This document shows positions 48,662 through 56,945 of a DNA stretch of 64,000 nt, in pieces. Position 1 is the stretch's first letter, and every line of letters begins with the position of its first letter. Location of the stretch: contig VYCF01000041.1 of assembly GCA_009844085.1 (NCBI GenBank), positions 1-64,000 of the forward strand. The letters are read 5' to 3'. A program made the translations under genes and the position numbers. The notes below the pieces were generated by a model, which had not been told where the DNA came from, searched no databases, and saw only the letters and a list, made by a program, of their open reading frames with translations. The DNA comes from Gammaproteobacteria bacterium (lineage in GTDB: Bacteria; Pseudomonadota; Gammaproteobacteria; Pseudomonadales; Pseudohongiellaceae).

Positions 48662-49972
48662 TTACAACTCACCGAGATACTGCGCGTAGTACAGGGGCCA
48701 GACCAGGTCCCGGCCTTTGTCGGGCCATTTGCCCGCCGTTCCTGTAAGTTTGACCGTATGTCCGGGCGCGTAGCGCTCGACGTAGGCGCGAAGACTTCGG
48801 GCCTTGGTTCTGGAGCCGCTCTTTACTTCCACGGGGATAATCTCGCCGTCCCGGCGTCTGTGCAGGAACTCGACCTCGCTGCGCCCCTCCGCCCAGGACC
48901 AGGTCGGATTTCGCACTCGCGAAGATAGTTCGTTCTGGACGAAATTTTCCGCTATGAATCCCTTGTATGACGTAGCCTGCGCGCGCTGATCCGGATACTC
49001 CATATGGAGCATATGACCTAGCAGTCCGACGTCGAACAGAAAAAGCTTGAAAATATTGTCCTTGGTCAGCGGCCCCAGCGGAACGACTGGCCGGCAGTCG
49101 ACCGGAAAGCACTTCGTAGCGAGTTTCGCCTGCACCAGCCAGTTGATCGGGCCCCGCAACTCCCGGTAACGACTCTTGTTTTCGATGACGCCCTTGAATA
49201 CGAAGCGTTTCACTGAATCGTCCATGACCTTGGCCAACTGACCGGGAATGCTTCCAAAGACGGCGTCGATGTGCGCCGCGTTCAGTTTTCCGCCGTATTT
49301 ACCGAAATCCCGCTGGTAACCGGCAATCAGACTCCGGTGAATCTGCTTGACCAGTTTGCTTCTTTCCAGTGGCGACCCATCGCTGTCGAACCAGGCATGA
49401 ACCGCTTCCGGCATACCTCCGACGAAATAGTAGTCGAGCAGCAACGACCACAGTTTCGCATGCGCCGTTTCCCCCCTGCGTCGTTCCCGGAAGGCTTCGT
49501 GCAGCAGCCGGATTTCGGATGCCATGACAAACTCCTCGAAGCACATCGGGAACAATTCCAGGAACTCCACCTTGCCTACCGGAAACGAGCCCAGCAGCCC
49601 GATGTTCGAGCCAGTGGCGCAAACATAGGCATACGGCATTCGTTCTGCGAAATACTTCAGCGAGTCTACGGCTTGCTGGCATTCGCCGATTTCATCGAAC
49701 AGTATGAGATCGGTATCGAGGCTGATTTTCTTCTCGTGCGAAACTTCGAGATTGGCCACGATTCGTTGCGGCTCAAGCCCGTCGTCGAAAATTCTCGCGA
49801 TGCCCGGTTCGGCGAGGAAATCCACCTTATGCACCGCCGGGAAATGCCTTCTTCCGAACAGGCGCTCTGCAAGCCATGTCTTGCCGACCTGACGGGCGCC
49901 GTCCAGCAAGAGCGGTTTACGCTGTTTCTGTCTCTTCCAGTTGAGAAGTTGCTCTGTGGCGAGCCGTTCCAT
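48662..49972 (-). CDS. AAA ATPase with DUF4143 domain
   Basis: 436 residues. AAA_14 domain with Walker A LLLDGARQVGKTWLAERL and Walker B LILFDEIGECQQA. A sensor-like CATGSNIGLLGSF follows, then an HTH-like middle and the C-terminal DUF4143 domain, whose EVEFLHRRRDGEIIPVEVKSGSRTK resembles a PD-(D/E)xK fold. Proteins of this family are scattered in accessory regions and mostly uncharacterised. AGGA lies upstream of the ATG. Its promoter region has TATACT and three phased palindromes, so it is probably controlled by a dedicated regulator or autoregulated. Confidence 0.82.
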   Translation of the reverse strand: MERLATEQLLNWKRQKQRKPLLLDGARQVGKTWLAERLFGRRHFPAVHKVDFLAEPGIARIFDDGLEPQRIVANLEVSHEKKISLDTDLILFDEIGECQQAVDSLKYFAERMPYAYVCATGSNIGLLGSFPVGKVEFLELFPMCFEEFVMASEIRLLHEAFRERRRGETAHAKLWSLLLDYYFVGGMPEAVHAWFDSDGSPLERSKLVKQIHRSLIAGYQRDFGKYGGKLNAAHIDAVFGSIPGQLAKVMDDSVKRFVFKGVIENKSRYRELRGPINWLVQAKLATKCFPVDCRPVVPLGPLTKDNIFKLFLFDVGLLGHMLHMEYPDQRAQATSYKGFIAENFVQNELSSRVRNPTWSWAEGRSEVEFLHRRRDGEIIPVEVKSGSRTKARSLRAYVERYAPGHTVKLTGTAGKWPDKGRDLVWPLYYAQYLGEL

Positions 49973-50003
49973 CTTGCATCCTCATGTTTGCTCCATCGGT
50001 GCA

Positions 50004-50009
50004 AGTATA
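50004..50009 (-). promoter_or_regulatory. -10 box of the DUF4143 ATPase gene
   Basis: On the minus strand TATACT lies 31 bp upstream of the ATG. A weak -35 (GTGTCG, 50027-50032) is 17 bp upstream of it, and its upstream edge overlaps the nearest repeat unit. A weak -35 next to operator-like sites fits activator control. Confidence 0.55.
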
Positions 50010-50028
50010 GATGAAAACGGCCATGCCG

Positions 50029-50112
50029 ACACTTTTATGGACATATAAATGGGGTTTATCAACACTTTTATGGACATATAAATGGATTTCATCAACATTT
50101 TTATGCGCATAA
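50029..50112. repeat. three 33-bp tandem units with palindromic cores
   Basis: Units start at 50029, 50062 and 50095. The first two are nearly identical (ACACTTTTATGGACATATAA...). The third is degenerate outside its core, which is the perfect palindrome TTATGCGCATAA (50101-50112). The first two cores are TTATGGACATATAA (50035-50048 and 50068-50081). The 33-bp period is about three helical turns, so the sites face the same side. They lie at about -44, -77 and -110 from the predicted start of the ATPase transcript. Confidence 0.75.
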
Positions 50113-50184
50113 TAGTGAGTGGACAGGCACTTTGCGATAATTTTGGGTTCGGCAGGAATCGAATTGGCATGTGATCCCACGATG

Positions 50185-50199
50185 GTTACAATACGTAAC
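50185..50199. promoter_or_regulatory. possible operator upstream of the RND genes
   Basis: A perfect interrupted palindrome GTTAC-AATAC-GTAAC, about 190 bp upstream of the adaptor start. TetR- and MarR-type regulators of efflux genes use sites of this size, but no such regulator gene is adjacent, so the assignment is tentative. Confidence 0.3.
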
Positions 50200-50385
50200 A
50201 GTTCATATGACTCGAAATCACATCGTCGCGGCGGACATTAGGGTACACTTCCAGCTTGCGAAGATTCCAGCGGCACATACCGGCTCAGGGGTAACTATTT
50301 TACCGCCGGCAACGTTTCCACACAGACAGGCAGGATAGCGGCTCCTCCCGTGGCGCGGCCCGGATTCGGCCAAAGAGAGGTTTTA

Positions 50386-51507
50386 GTGAAGAAACAACAG
50401 ATTGTGGCGGTCCTGCTACTGCTCGCCCTCTGTGCCTGGCTGTTTATTCCGCGCCCGGCCGAAAGCGTGGACGAAGACGAACTGGCCCGCGAAGCGGCGG
50501 TTACGCCGATCGTGGCCCTGGCCGAAGACGCGCCGGCGGGAGATGCGACGGACGTCGCCTTCGTTCGCGCCAACCGCATATTGCCCCAGGTCTACACTTC
50601 GACGGTGCGCGTGCGCGGCCGCACCGAGGCCTATCGACTGGTCGAGGTTCGCGCCGAGCAGGCAGGCCGCATTGTCAGCAACCCCATTCCCCGCGGCGCG
50701 CGGGTCAGCGAAGGCGATGTGCTGTGCGAAATCGCCGTCGACACGCGGCAGACCGACCTCGAAGAGGCGGTCGCCCGGCGTGAACAGGCCGAGTTCGAAT
50801 ACGAAGCGGCGCTCGATCTGCAACGCCGCGATCTGCAATCGGACGTCGCCGTGGCGCAATACCGGGCCGCGCTCGAATCCGCCAGGGCCGCTGTCGCGCG
50901 AGCCGAACTGGCGCTGGAGAAAATCCGGATCGTCGCGCCCTTCGACGGCATCGTCGAGACGCGTACGGTCGAAATCGGCGATCTGCTCAACGTCGGCACG
51001 GTTTGCGCGTCGGTGCTCGACGACAATCCCATGTTGCTCGTCGGACTCGTTCCGGAACAGGATGTGGGCCGCATCGAAATCGGCGCCGAAGTCAGCGCGG
51101 AACTCGTCAGCGGCGAAACCATCACCGGACGCGTCATCTATCTTGCGCGCTCGGCGGATCCGTCCGCCCGCAGCTACCGCATCGAGGTCGAAGTCGATCC
51201 CGGCCAACTCGCGATCCGTTCGGGCATCACCACCGAGATGCAGGTCGGCGCCTCGCGCATCAGCGCGCACCTGATTCCCCCATCCGCCCTGACGCTCGAC
51301 GATGCCGGATTGCTGGGGGTCAAGACCATCGACCGGCGCAACATCGTCGAATTCCGCAATGTGGAAATCGTAGGCGATAACACCAGCCTGCTCAATCCCG
51401 GCGTCTGGGTGACCGGCCTCGACGGTGAAGTCAACCTGATCACCGTCGGTCAGGAAATCGTCTTTCCGGGCCAGACCGTCACCACCGAACTCGCGCGGCC
51501 CGAGTAA
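50386..51507 (+). CDS. RND efflux periplasmic adaptor (membrane fusion protein)
   Basis: 373 residues from GTG 50386, which has GAGAGG at 5 bp. An N-terminal signal anchor (VKKQQIVAVLLLLALCAWLF) is followed by the split lipoyl domain (VRAEQAGRIVSNPIPRGARVSEGD and ...RIVAPFDGIVETRTVEIGDLL), a helical hairpin (about 115-175, TDLEEAVARREQAEFEYE) and a beta-barrel. There is no lipobox cysteine, so it is anchored by the helix. It links the permease to an outer-membrane channel, which is not encoded here; a TolC-like protein elsewhere would be needed. Confidence 0.9.
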   Translation: MKKQQIVAVLLLLALCAWLFIPRPAESVDEDELAREAAVTPIVALAEDAPAGDATDVAFVRANRILPQVYTSTVRVRGRTEAYRLVEVRAEQAGRIVSNPIPRGARVSEGDVLCEIAVDTRQTDLEEAVARREQAEFEYEAALDLQRRDLQSDVAVAQYRAALESARAAVARAELALEKIRIVAPFDGIVETRTVEIGDLLNVGTVCASVLDDNPMLLVGLVPEQDVGRIEIGAEVSAELVSGETITGRVIYLARSADPSARSYRIEVEVDPGQLAIRSGITTEMQVGASRISAHLIPPSALTLDDAGLLGVKTIDRRNIVEFRNVEIVGDNTSLLNPGVWVTGLDGEVNLITVGQEIVFPGQTVTTELARPE

Positions 51508-51525
51508 GGCAAGCGGAACCGGATA

Positions 51526-54500
51526 ATGAAATACATCGACGCCGCCGTCGCCAGATCGCGCACCACGCTCACCGCGTTCGCGGCGATCATGTTGACCGGA
51601 TTCGCCTGCTATCTCGCGATCCCGGTCGAGTTGAACCCGGACGTGCAGGTGCCGATCATCGTCACCACGGTGATTCACGAAGGTATTTCACCGGAAGATT
51701 CCGAGCGCCTGATTTCCAAACCCGTGGAAGTCGAACTCAAGGCGCTCGACGGCATCACCGAATACACCACGTTCTCGAGTGAGAACGCGGCCACCATCGT
51801 GGCCGAGTTCGACATCGACATGGATTCCCAGGCTGCGCTTAGCGAATTGCGCGAAGCCATAGACCGCGCCAAGGTCTGGTTCCCCCCGGACACCGAGGAG
51901 CCGATCATCCAGGAAGTCTCCGCGGCCGGCGTGCCGGCGGTGAACATCGTCATTACCGGCGACGGCGTGCCCGAACGGACGCTGTTGCGCATTGCCGAGG
52001 AACTGCAGAGCCGTATCGAAATCCTTCCCGATGTGCTCGAAGCGCAGATGGTCGGCAACCGCGAAGAGTTGATGGAAGCCATCATCGACCCGAACAAGCT
52101 GGAGACCTACGGCTTTCCCAGCACCATCGTCGGCCAGGTGGTGCTCGGCAACAACCGTCTGATTCCCGCGGGCCAGATCGACACGGGCAGCGGCAGCTTT
52201 TCGATCAAGGTTCCGGGCCTGATCGAGGACCCGGACGATCTGTTCGACCTGCCGCTGGTGTCCAACGATCTCGGCGTACTGACGGTGGGCGACGTGGCCA
52301 GCGTACGGCGTACTTTCAAGGACGCCACGCGGTACTCCTACGCCAACGGCTCACAGTCGATCTCGCTCAATGTAATGAAGCGCAAGGGCTCTAACCTCGT
52401 CGAGGCGATGGAAGCGATCGACGAGGTCGTCGAGGAGATCCGGCCCCAGTTGCCGCCTGCGGTGACGGTCGCCTATATCAACAATACCGCGCCGCTCGTG
52501 CTCGAACAGAACATGGGGCTGCAAGGCAATATGGCCACGGCGATGGCGCTGGTGCTTATCGTGGTGATCGCCGCGGTCGGTGTCCGGTCGGGACTGCTCG
52601 TCACGCTGGCCGTGCCGTTCTCGTTCTTCTTTGCCTTTATCGTCATCACCATAATGGGATTCACCTACAATTTCATGGTGATTTTCGGCCTGCTGCTCGG
52701 GCTCGGCATGCTCATCGACGGCGCCATCGTGCTCGTTGAATTCGCCGACCGCAAGATGGCCGAAGGATTGAACAGCCGCGAAGCGTACAAGGCGGCTGTC
52801 GAGCGCATGTTCTGGCCGATCACCGCATCGACGGCGACGACCCTGGCGGCCTTCCTGCCGATCATGTTCTGGCCCGGCGTCTCGGGCCAGTTCATGAGCT
52901 ATCTGCCGATCACCGTGTTCGCCGTGCTGATCGGTTCGCTGTTCTATGCCTTGCTGTTCGCGCCGGCCATCGGCGCCCTGATCGGGAGATCGAGCGACGC
53001 CGACAAGAAGTATCTGCGCGCGCTGGAGGCGGGAGACCCCGAAAAGACCGGTGGCATAACCGCGCTTTATGCGAAACTGCTCGGTCTCGCTGTGCGTTTC
53101 CCGGCCTGTGTGTTCGCTCTCAGCATAATCACGCTGATTACCATCGTCAGTTCCTATCTCACCTTCGGCAGGGGCGTCGAGTTTTTCACCGAGACCGAGC
53201 CCAATCAGACAACCGTGAACGTATTTGCCCGGGGTAATTTTTCCCCTGCGGAATTGCGCGACATCATGCTCGAAGTCGAAGACCGCATCCGCGACATCGG
53301 CCATTTCAAGGGCATCGTCACCCAGTCGGGCGCCGGCATGCAAATGGGCGGAGATTCACAAACCGCACCTGACCTGATCGGCTCGATCTACATCGAGATG
53401 ACCGACCGCAGGGATCGCGACGTGAGCGGCATCGAACTGGAAAATCTCTATCGCGAAGCGATCGCCGAGCTGCCGGGTGCGCGCGCCGAAGTCGCGCCGA
53501 TCGAAAACGGTCCGCCGGTGGGCAAGGAAGTTCAGCTCGAACTTTCGGGCGAAGATCTCGATCTGCTGTTCAGCGAAGCCCGGCGCGTTCGCACGTACAT
53601 GGAAGAGGTCATGACGGGGCTGATCGACATCGACGACACCGCGCCGGTGCCGGGCATCGAATGGGAAATCACCGTGGACCGGGCTCAGGCGGCCATCATG
53701 GGCGCCAGCATGGCGGAAATCGGGTCCGCCATCCAGATGATGACCAACGGCGTGTTCATGGGCGTATATCGTCCCGACGACAGCGAGGAGGAAGTCGATA
53801 TACGCCTGCGTTATCCGCAGGAGTACCGGGGACTCGACCAGATCGACTCGATCCGCATCGCCACCGCGAACGGGCCAGCGCCCGTCAGCAGTTTCATTAC
53901 CCAGGAACCCAGGCCCCAGGTCAGTTCGATTCAGCGCGTAAACGGCAATCGCGTGGTCTATGTGCGTGCCAATCCCGCGCCGGGGATCGTGGCGGACAAC
54001 AAGGTGCAGGAACTTCGGGCCTGGCTCGACGACAATCCAACCGTGGCGGGAGTGGAATATCAATTCCGGGGCGCCAATGAAGAGCAGGCGGAATCCGCGG
54101 CCTTTCTGACCCAGGCTTTCTCCCTGGCGATGGCGCTGATGGCGATTCTGCTCATTACCCAATTCAACAGCTTCTATCAATCGCTGCTGATTCTCTCGTC
54201 GATCCTGCTGTCGACTTCCGGGGTGCTGCTCGGGCTACTGATCACCGGACAGACCTTCAGCGTAATCCTTACCGGCATCGGCATCGTGGCGCTGGCGGGA
54301 ATCATCGTCAACAACAATATCGTGCTGATCGACACGTTCAACGTGCTGCGCCGGAGCCATCCGGAATGGAACCTGCGCGAAGTGATCGTGCATACCGGCG
54401 TGCAGCGCCTGCGGCCCGTATTCCTGACCACCTTCACCACCGGATTCGGGCTGCTGCCCCTGGCGATGCACGTTTCCGTGGATCTCATCGGCGCCGAGAT

Positions 54501-54690
54501 CGAAGTCGGCGGCCCGATCACCTCCCAATGGGTCGCATTGGCTTCCGCCATCGTGTACGGACTCTCGTTCGCCACCATTCTGACCCTGATCGTGACGCCG
54601 GCCATGCTCGCCCTGCCCGACAGCCTGCGCAACACCTGGAACGGGCTGATGCGCCTGATCCTGCCGCGCAGGCTCCGCTACAGCGCCTGA
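51526..54690 (+). CDS. RND efflux permease, HAE-1/AcrB-like
   Basis: 1054 residues with twelve membrane helices and two large periplasmic loops. It starts MKYIDAAVARSRTTLTAFAA; NPDVQVPIIVTTV and the porter domains follow. The TM4 proton-relay region reads LGMLIDGAIVLVEFADRK: Asp398 is present but the neighbouring Asp of AcrB is Gly. TM10 has IIVNNNIVLID (Asn929-931) where AcrB has a lysine. It probably exports hydrophobic compounds using the proton gradient. The changed relay residues suggest a distinct RND subfamily. It starts 18 bp after the adaptor gene. Confidence 0.9.
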   Translation: MKYIDAAVARSRTTLTAFAAIMLTGFACYLAIPVELNPDVQVPIIVTTVIHEGISPEDSERLISKPVEVELKALDGITEYTTFSSENAATIVAEFDIDMDSQAALSELREAIDRAKVWFPPDTEEPIIQEVSAAGVPAVNIVITGDGVPERTLLRIAEELQSRIEILPDVLEAQMVGNREELMEAIIDPNKLETYGFPSTIVGQVVLGNNRLIPAGQIDTGSGSFSIKVPGLIEDPDDLFDLPLVSNDLGVLTVGDVASVRRTFKDATRYSYANGSQSISLNVMKRKGSNLVEAMEAIDEVVEEIRPQLPPAVTVAYINNTAPLVLEQNMGLQGNMATAMALVLIVVIAAVGVRSGLLVTLAVPFSFFFAFIVITIMGFTYNFMVIFGLLLGLGMLIDGAIVLVEFADRKMAEGLNSREAYKAAVERMFWPITASTATTLAAFLPIMFWPGVSGQFMSYLPITVFAVLIGSLFYALLFAPAIGALIGRSSDADKKYLRALEAGDPEKTGGITALYAKLLGLAVRFPACVFALSIITLITIVSSYLTFGRGVEFFTETEPNQTTVNVFARGNFSPAELRDIMLEVEDRIRDIGHFKGIVTQSGAGMQMGGDSQTAPDLIGSIYIEMTDRRDRDVSGIELENLYREAIAELPGARAEVAPIENGPPVGKEVQLELSGEDLDLLFSEARRVRTYMEEVMTGLIDIDDTAPVPGIEWEITVDRAQAAIMGASMAEIGSAIQMMTNGVFMGVYRPDDSEEEVDIRLRYPQEYRGLDQIDSIRIATANGPAPVSSFITQEPRPQVSSIQRVNGNRVVYVRANPAPGIVADNKVQELRAWLDDNPTVAGVEYQFRGANEEQAESAAFLTQAFSLAMALMAILLITQFNSFYQSLLILSSILLSTSGVLLGLLITGQTFSVILTGIGIVALAGIIVNNNIVLIDTFNVLRRSHPEWNLREVIVHTGVQRLRPVFLTTFTTGFGLLPLAMHVSVDLIGAEIEVGGPITSQWVALASAIVYGLSFATILTLIVTPAMLALPDSLRNTWNGLMRLILPRRLRYSA

Positions 54691-54772
54691 GCCGAAAGCC
54701 CGGATCGCCATATGCTTGTAAGCCCTCGCGGGACTATGTGAGAATCGTTCCAGGGACATCGCGGTAGCATTC

Positions 54773-55864
54773 ATGGGCCTCCTGCTCGCCTTCTTTTTCA
54801 TCAGCCTGATCTTCTCCTTTCTCTGCTCCATCCTGGAGGCAGTGCTGCTCAGCGTTACGCCTACCTATGTCGGCGTACTCGAAAAGCAGGGCTCGCGCGT
54901 AGCAGAAGATCTGGCCGCCTTCAAGGAAGACATCGACCGTCCGCTGGCGGCGATATTGACCTTGAACACCATCGCCCACACGGTCGGCGCCATCGGCGTC
55001 GGCGCCCAGGCGACCGTGCTTTTTCCGAACTCGGAAATGATCCTGTTCGGCCTCAGCATCCCGACGAATTGGGAAGCCGTCGTCGCGGTGATCATGACCC
55101 TTTCGATATTGATCTTCTCGGAAGTCATACCCAAGACCATTGGCGCCAATAACTGGGAAGCGCTGGCGCCGGCGGCGACGCATACGCTCAAGGTCATGCT
55201 CATCGTTCTGTGGCCCCTGGTCTGGCTGAGCCAGTTCATCACACGCAAGTTGAAGAACGACAAGGACCGGGCGGTGCTGAGCCGCACAGACCTGGCGGTC
55301 ATGACCGACATTGGCACCGAATCCGGCGTGCTGGAAGAAAGCGAACGCAGAATCATCCATAACCTGCTCGCTTTCCGCGGCATCCAGGCAGCGGACGTGA
55401 TGACGCCGCGAATCGTGGTGGTGGCGGCGAGCGAAGACATGAAATTGCGGGAATTCCACGATGGTCACGAGGAACTGCCCTTCTCGCGCATACCGGTCTA
55501 CGAAGGCAAGAACGATAACGTCACGGGTTATGTGCTCAAGGATGAAGTACTGCTCAACCTGGTGGACGAACATAACGACATGGTGCTGAGGGATCTGCGC
55601 AGGGACATCATCGCCGTGCACAAGACCGCCACCGTGCCCGATCTGCTCGACACGTTCATCGCCAAGAAAGAGCACATGGCCGTCGTAGTGGACGAGTTCG
55701 GCGCCATGGAAGGCATTCTGACCATGGAAGACATCATCGAAACCCTGCTCGGACTCGAAATCGTCGACGAATCCGACGATACCGAGGACATGCAGGCCCT
55801 GGCGCGCAGGAACTGGAAACGGCGTGCGCAAAAGCTCGGCATCATTCCCGTGAAAAACCCCTGA
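54773..55864 (+). CDS. CNNM/CBS-domain membrane protein (CorC/HlyC family)
   Basis: 363 residues. An N-terminal CNNM (DUF21) domain has about four hydrophobic segments (1-25, 60-85, 95-120, 130-150). A linker with LEESERRIIHNLLAFRGIQAADVMTPR leads into two CBS motifs (FSRIPVYEGKNDNVTGYVLKDEVL and VVDEFGAMEGILTMEDIIETLLG). The usual C-terminal CorC transporter-associated domain is missing, so it is shorter than CorC/YfjD relatives. Family members handle Mg or Co or sense nucleotides. It lies 82 bp after the RND gene, possibly with its own promoter. Confidence 0.85.
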   Translation: MGLLLAFFFISLIFSFLCSILEAVLLSVTPTYVGVLEKQGSRVAEDLAAFKEDIDRPLAAILTLNTIAHTVGAIGVGAQATVLFPNSEMILFGLSIPTNWEAVVAVIMTLSILIFSEVIPKTIGANNWEALAPAATHTLKVMLIVLWPLVWLSQFITRKLKNDKDRAVLSRTDLAVMTDIGTESGVLEESERRIIHNLLAFRGIQAADVMTPRIVVVAASEDMKLREFHDGHEELPFSRIPVYEGKNDNVTGYVLKDEVLLNLVDEHNDMVLRDLRRDIIAVHKTATVPDLLDTFIAKKEHMAVVVDEFGAMEGILTMEDIIETLLGLEIVDESDDTEDMQALARRNWKRRAQKLGIIPVKNP

Positions 55865-55921
55865 ACGGGCGAGCGCGCCAGCCTATTGTGATAAATTGTT
55901 ACCGGCAGGGATTCCTGTCGG

Positions 55922-56075
55922 CCTCATGCTAAGATCGAAGGCAGTTCATTCGCTGTACGCCCCCCCGTAATCAGCGAATGAATAGCTGAAGGTGGGGCTC
56001 GCGAGTTTACTTTCTTTATCGTTCCCCCTAAACGAATGGAATTACTGGCGGTGCTTCCCTTCAGCGACCTTTAAC
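55922..56075 (+). ncRNA. possible structured small RNA
   Basis: An extended -10-like TGCTAAGAT (about 55928-55936) precedes an 11-bp perfect inverted repeat TTCATTCGCTG / CAGCGAATGAA (55945-55955 and 55972-55982, loop 16 nt). A second long-range stem GCTGAAGG (55985-55992) / CCTTCAGC (56058-56065) encloses G- and C-runs (GGTGGGG, CCCCC). No start codon with a ribosome site or sensible frame covers it. A hairpin CCGGCAGG/CCTGTCGG (55902-55921) lies just upstream and may close the CNNM gene. No Rfam family is recognised. A DNA-level repeat is the alternative. Confidence 0.35.
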
Positions 56076-56090
56076 CTTCCTCCTGCTCGC

Positions 56091-56771
56091 TCAATCCAGA
56101 CTCGAAAGCAGCCAGGCCCTGCGCAAGGCTTGTTGTTTGCGCAATTCGTCCATGTGGCCGTCGGACTGAATGATCAAGTGCGTCTCGGCGATGCGAATGC
56201 CTTCCTGCAGGCGTTCGATCTTGCGGAGATCGGGAGTTTCCGCCTGAAGGGCTAGTTGCAGCCGCGCCTTGAACAATTTGCGGGCTGCACGCAGGTGGGG
56301 AACCGTGCGGCCGTCAAGGTCGTAGCGCAATGCGTCGACATGCCACCTCGTCACCTTCTCGAGTCCCTGGTCCAGATTCGCGGCGTCATAGGCATAGATC
56401 TTGCGGTGGAGGTGCAACAGCAATGCGTTGAGTTCGTCCACCCGCCGCCAATTCTCGTTCGCGACCTCGCTTGCGATCAGGCCGTCGAGTATCTCGAACT
56501 GGCTTTCGTGGTACAGACCCCGAGTCACGCGGGTGGTCTGCAGCGCTTCCTGCAATACCGAAATCGCCTCGTCGTGATTCGACTGTTCCTGCAGAAAATT
56601 CGCGCGCAACAACATGCCGTCCACGTGGACGGTATCGTTCACAAGGCTGCTACTCGAATGAAGGGTTTGGGAAGCGGTTTCGGACGAGAAAATTACTGCC
56701 GCGGCGATTACCAGCCAACCTGCCGCAACAGCCCAGGAAACGGAAATTTTCCATTGGCGTGTGCGGAACAT
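56091..56771 (-). CDS. hypothetical membrane-anchored helical-repeat protein
   Basis: 226 residues from ATG 56771, with GGAGG 8 bp upstream. It begins with a signal anchor (WAVAAGWLVIAAAVIF, about 13-28). The rest is helical and TPR-like (MLLRANFLQEQSNHDEAISVLQEALQTTR, then WRRVDELNALLLHLHRKIYAYD). It probably faces the periplasm. It is separated by 166 bp from the vWA gene cluster and read in the opposite sense to the CNNM gene. I cannot assign a function. Confidence 0.65.
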   Translation of the reverse strand: MFRTRQWKISVSWAVAAGWLVIAAAVIFSSETASQTLHSSSSLVNDTVHVDGMLLRANFLQEQSNHDEAISVLQEALQTTRVTRGLYHESQFEILDGLIASEVANENWRRVDELNALLLHLHRKIYAYDAANLDQGLEKVTRWHVDALRYDLDGRTVPHLRAARKLFKARLQLALQAETPDLRKIERLQEGIRIAETHLIIQSDGHMDELRKQQALRRAWLLSSLD

Positions 56772-56922
56772 GACCAAAACCTCCGGGCGACTGGGGTCTT
56801 CTCTTGCCCGGAATATTGTCCAATTGGCGCTCTAATTCAAGAAAAATCGGGGATATTTTTTCAGTAATGTGACATATATATGACAAAAATTATTGTAACT
56901 TATTGTTTTATATAGATCGAAA

Positions 56923-56945
56923 ATCTTATGCACCATCTTGGTGCT
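56923..56945 (-). terminator. possible terminator of the MoxR/vWA cluster
   Basis: On the minus strand GCACCAAGATGGTGC (56930-56944) forms a 6-bp stem with a 3-nt loop, starting at the last base of the BatA/vWA stop codon. It is followed by ATAAGATTTTC and a long A/T-rich stretch. The T-run is short, so strength is uncertain. Confidence 0.4.

Larger units (their letters stand above)
49973..50385. other. 413-bp divergent intergenic region
   Basis: It lies between the minus-strand DUF4143 ATPase gene and the plus-strand RND adaptor gene. It holds the ATPase promoter and its three 33-bp repeat units (50029-50112), a palindrome GTTACAATACGTAAC at 50185-50199, and the presumed adaptor promoter. 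It is much richer in A/T up to about 50120 than after about 50220. I see no convincing gene. The small frames crossing the repeats contain only the translated repeat. Confidence 0.7.

Noticed and set aside
50029-50112. CRISPR-like array
   Set aside because: The units are contiguous 33-bp tandem repeats with no unique spacers, and no cas genes are near.
49982-50180. Small peptides with an 11-residue repeat (minus strand)
   Set aside because: The 33-bp period happens to be a multiple of three, so any frame shows an 11-residue repeat. There is no ribosome-binding site, and the region looks like a promoter.
52351-53343. Minus-strand frame inside the RND permease gene
   Set aside because: It is antisense to a clear membrane-protein gene and has a His/Asp/Arg-rich composition typical of shadow frames.
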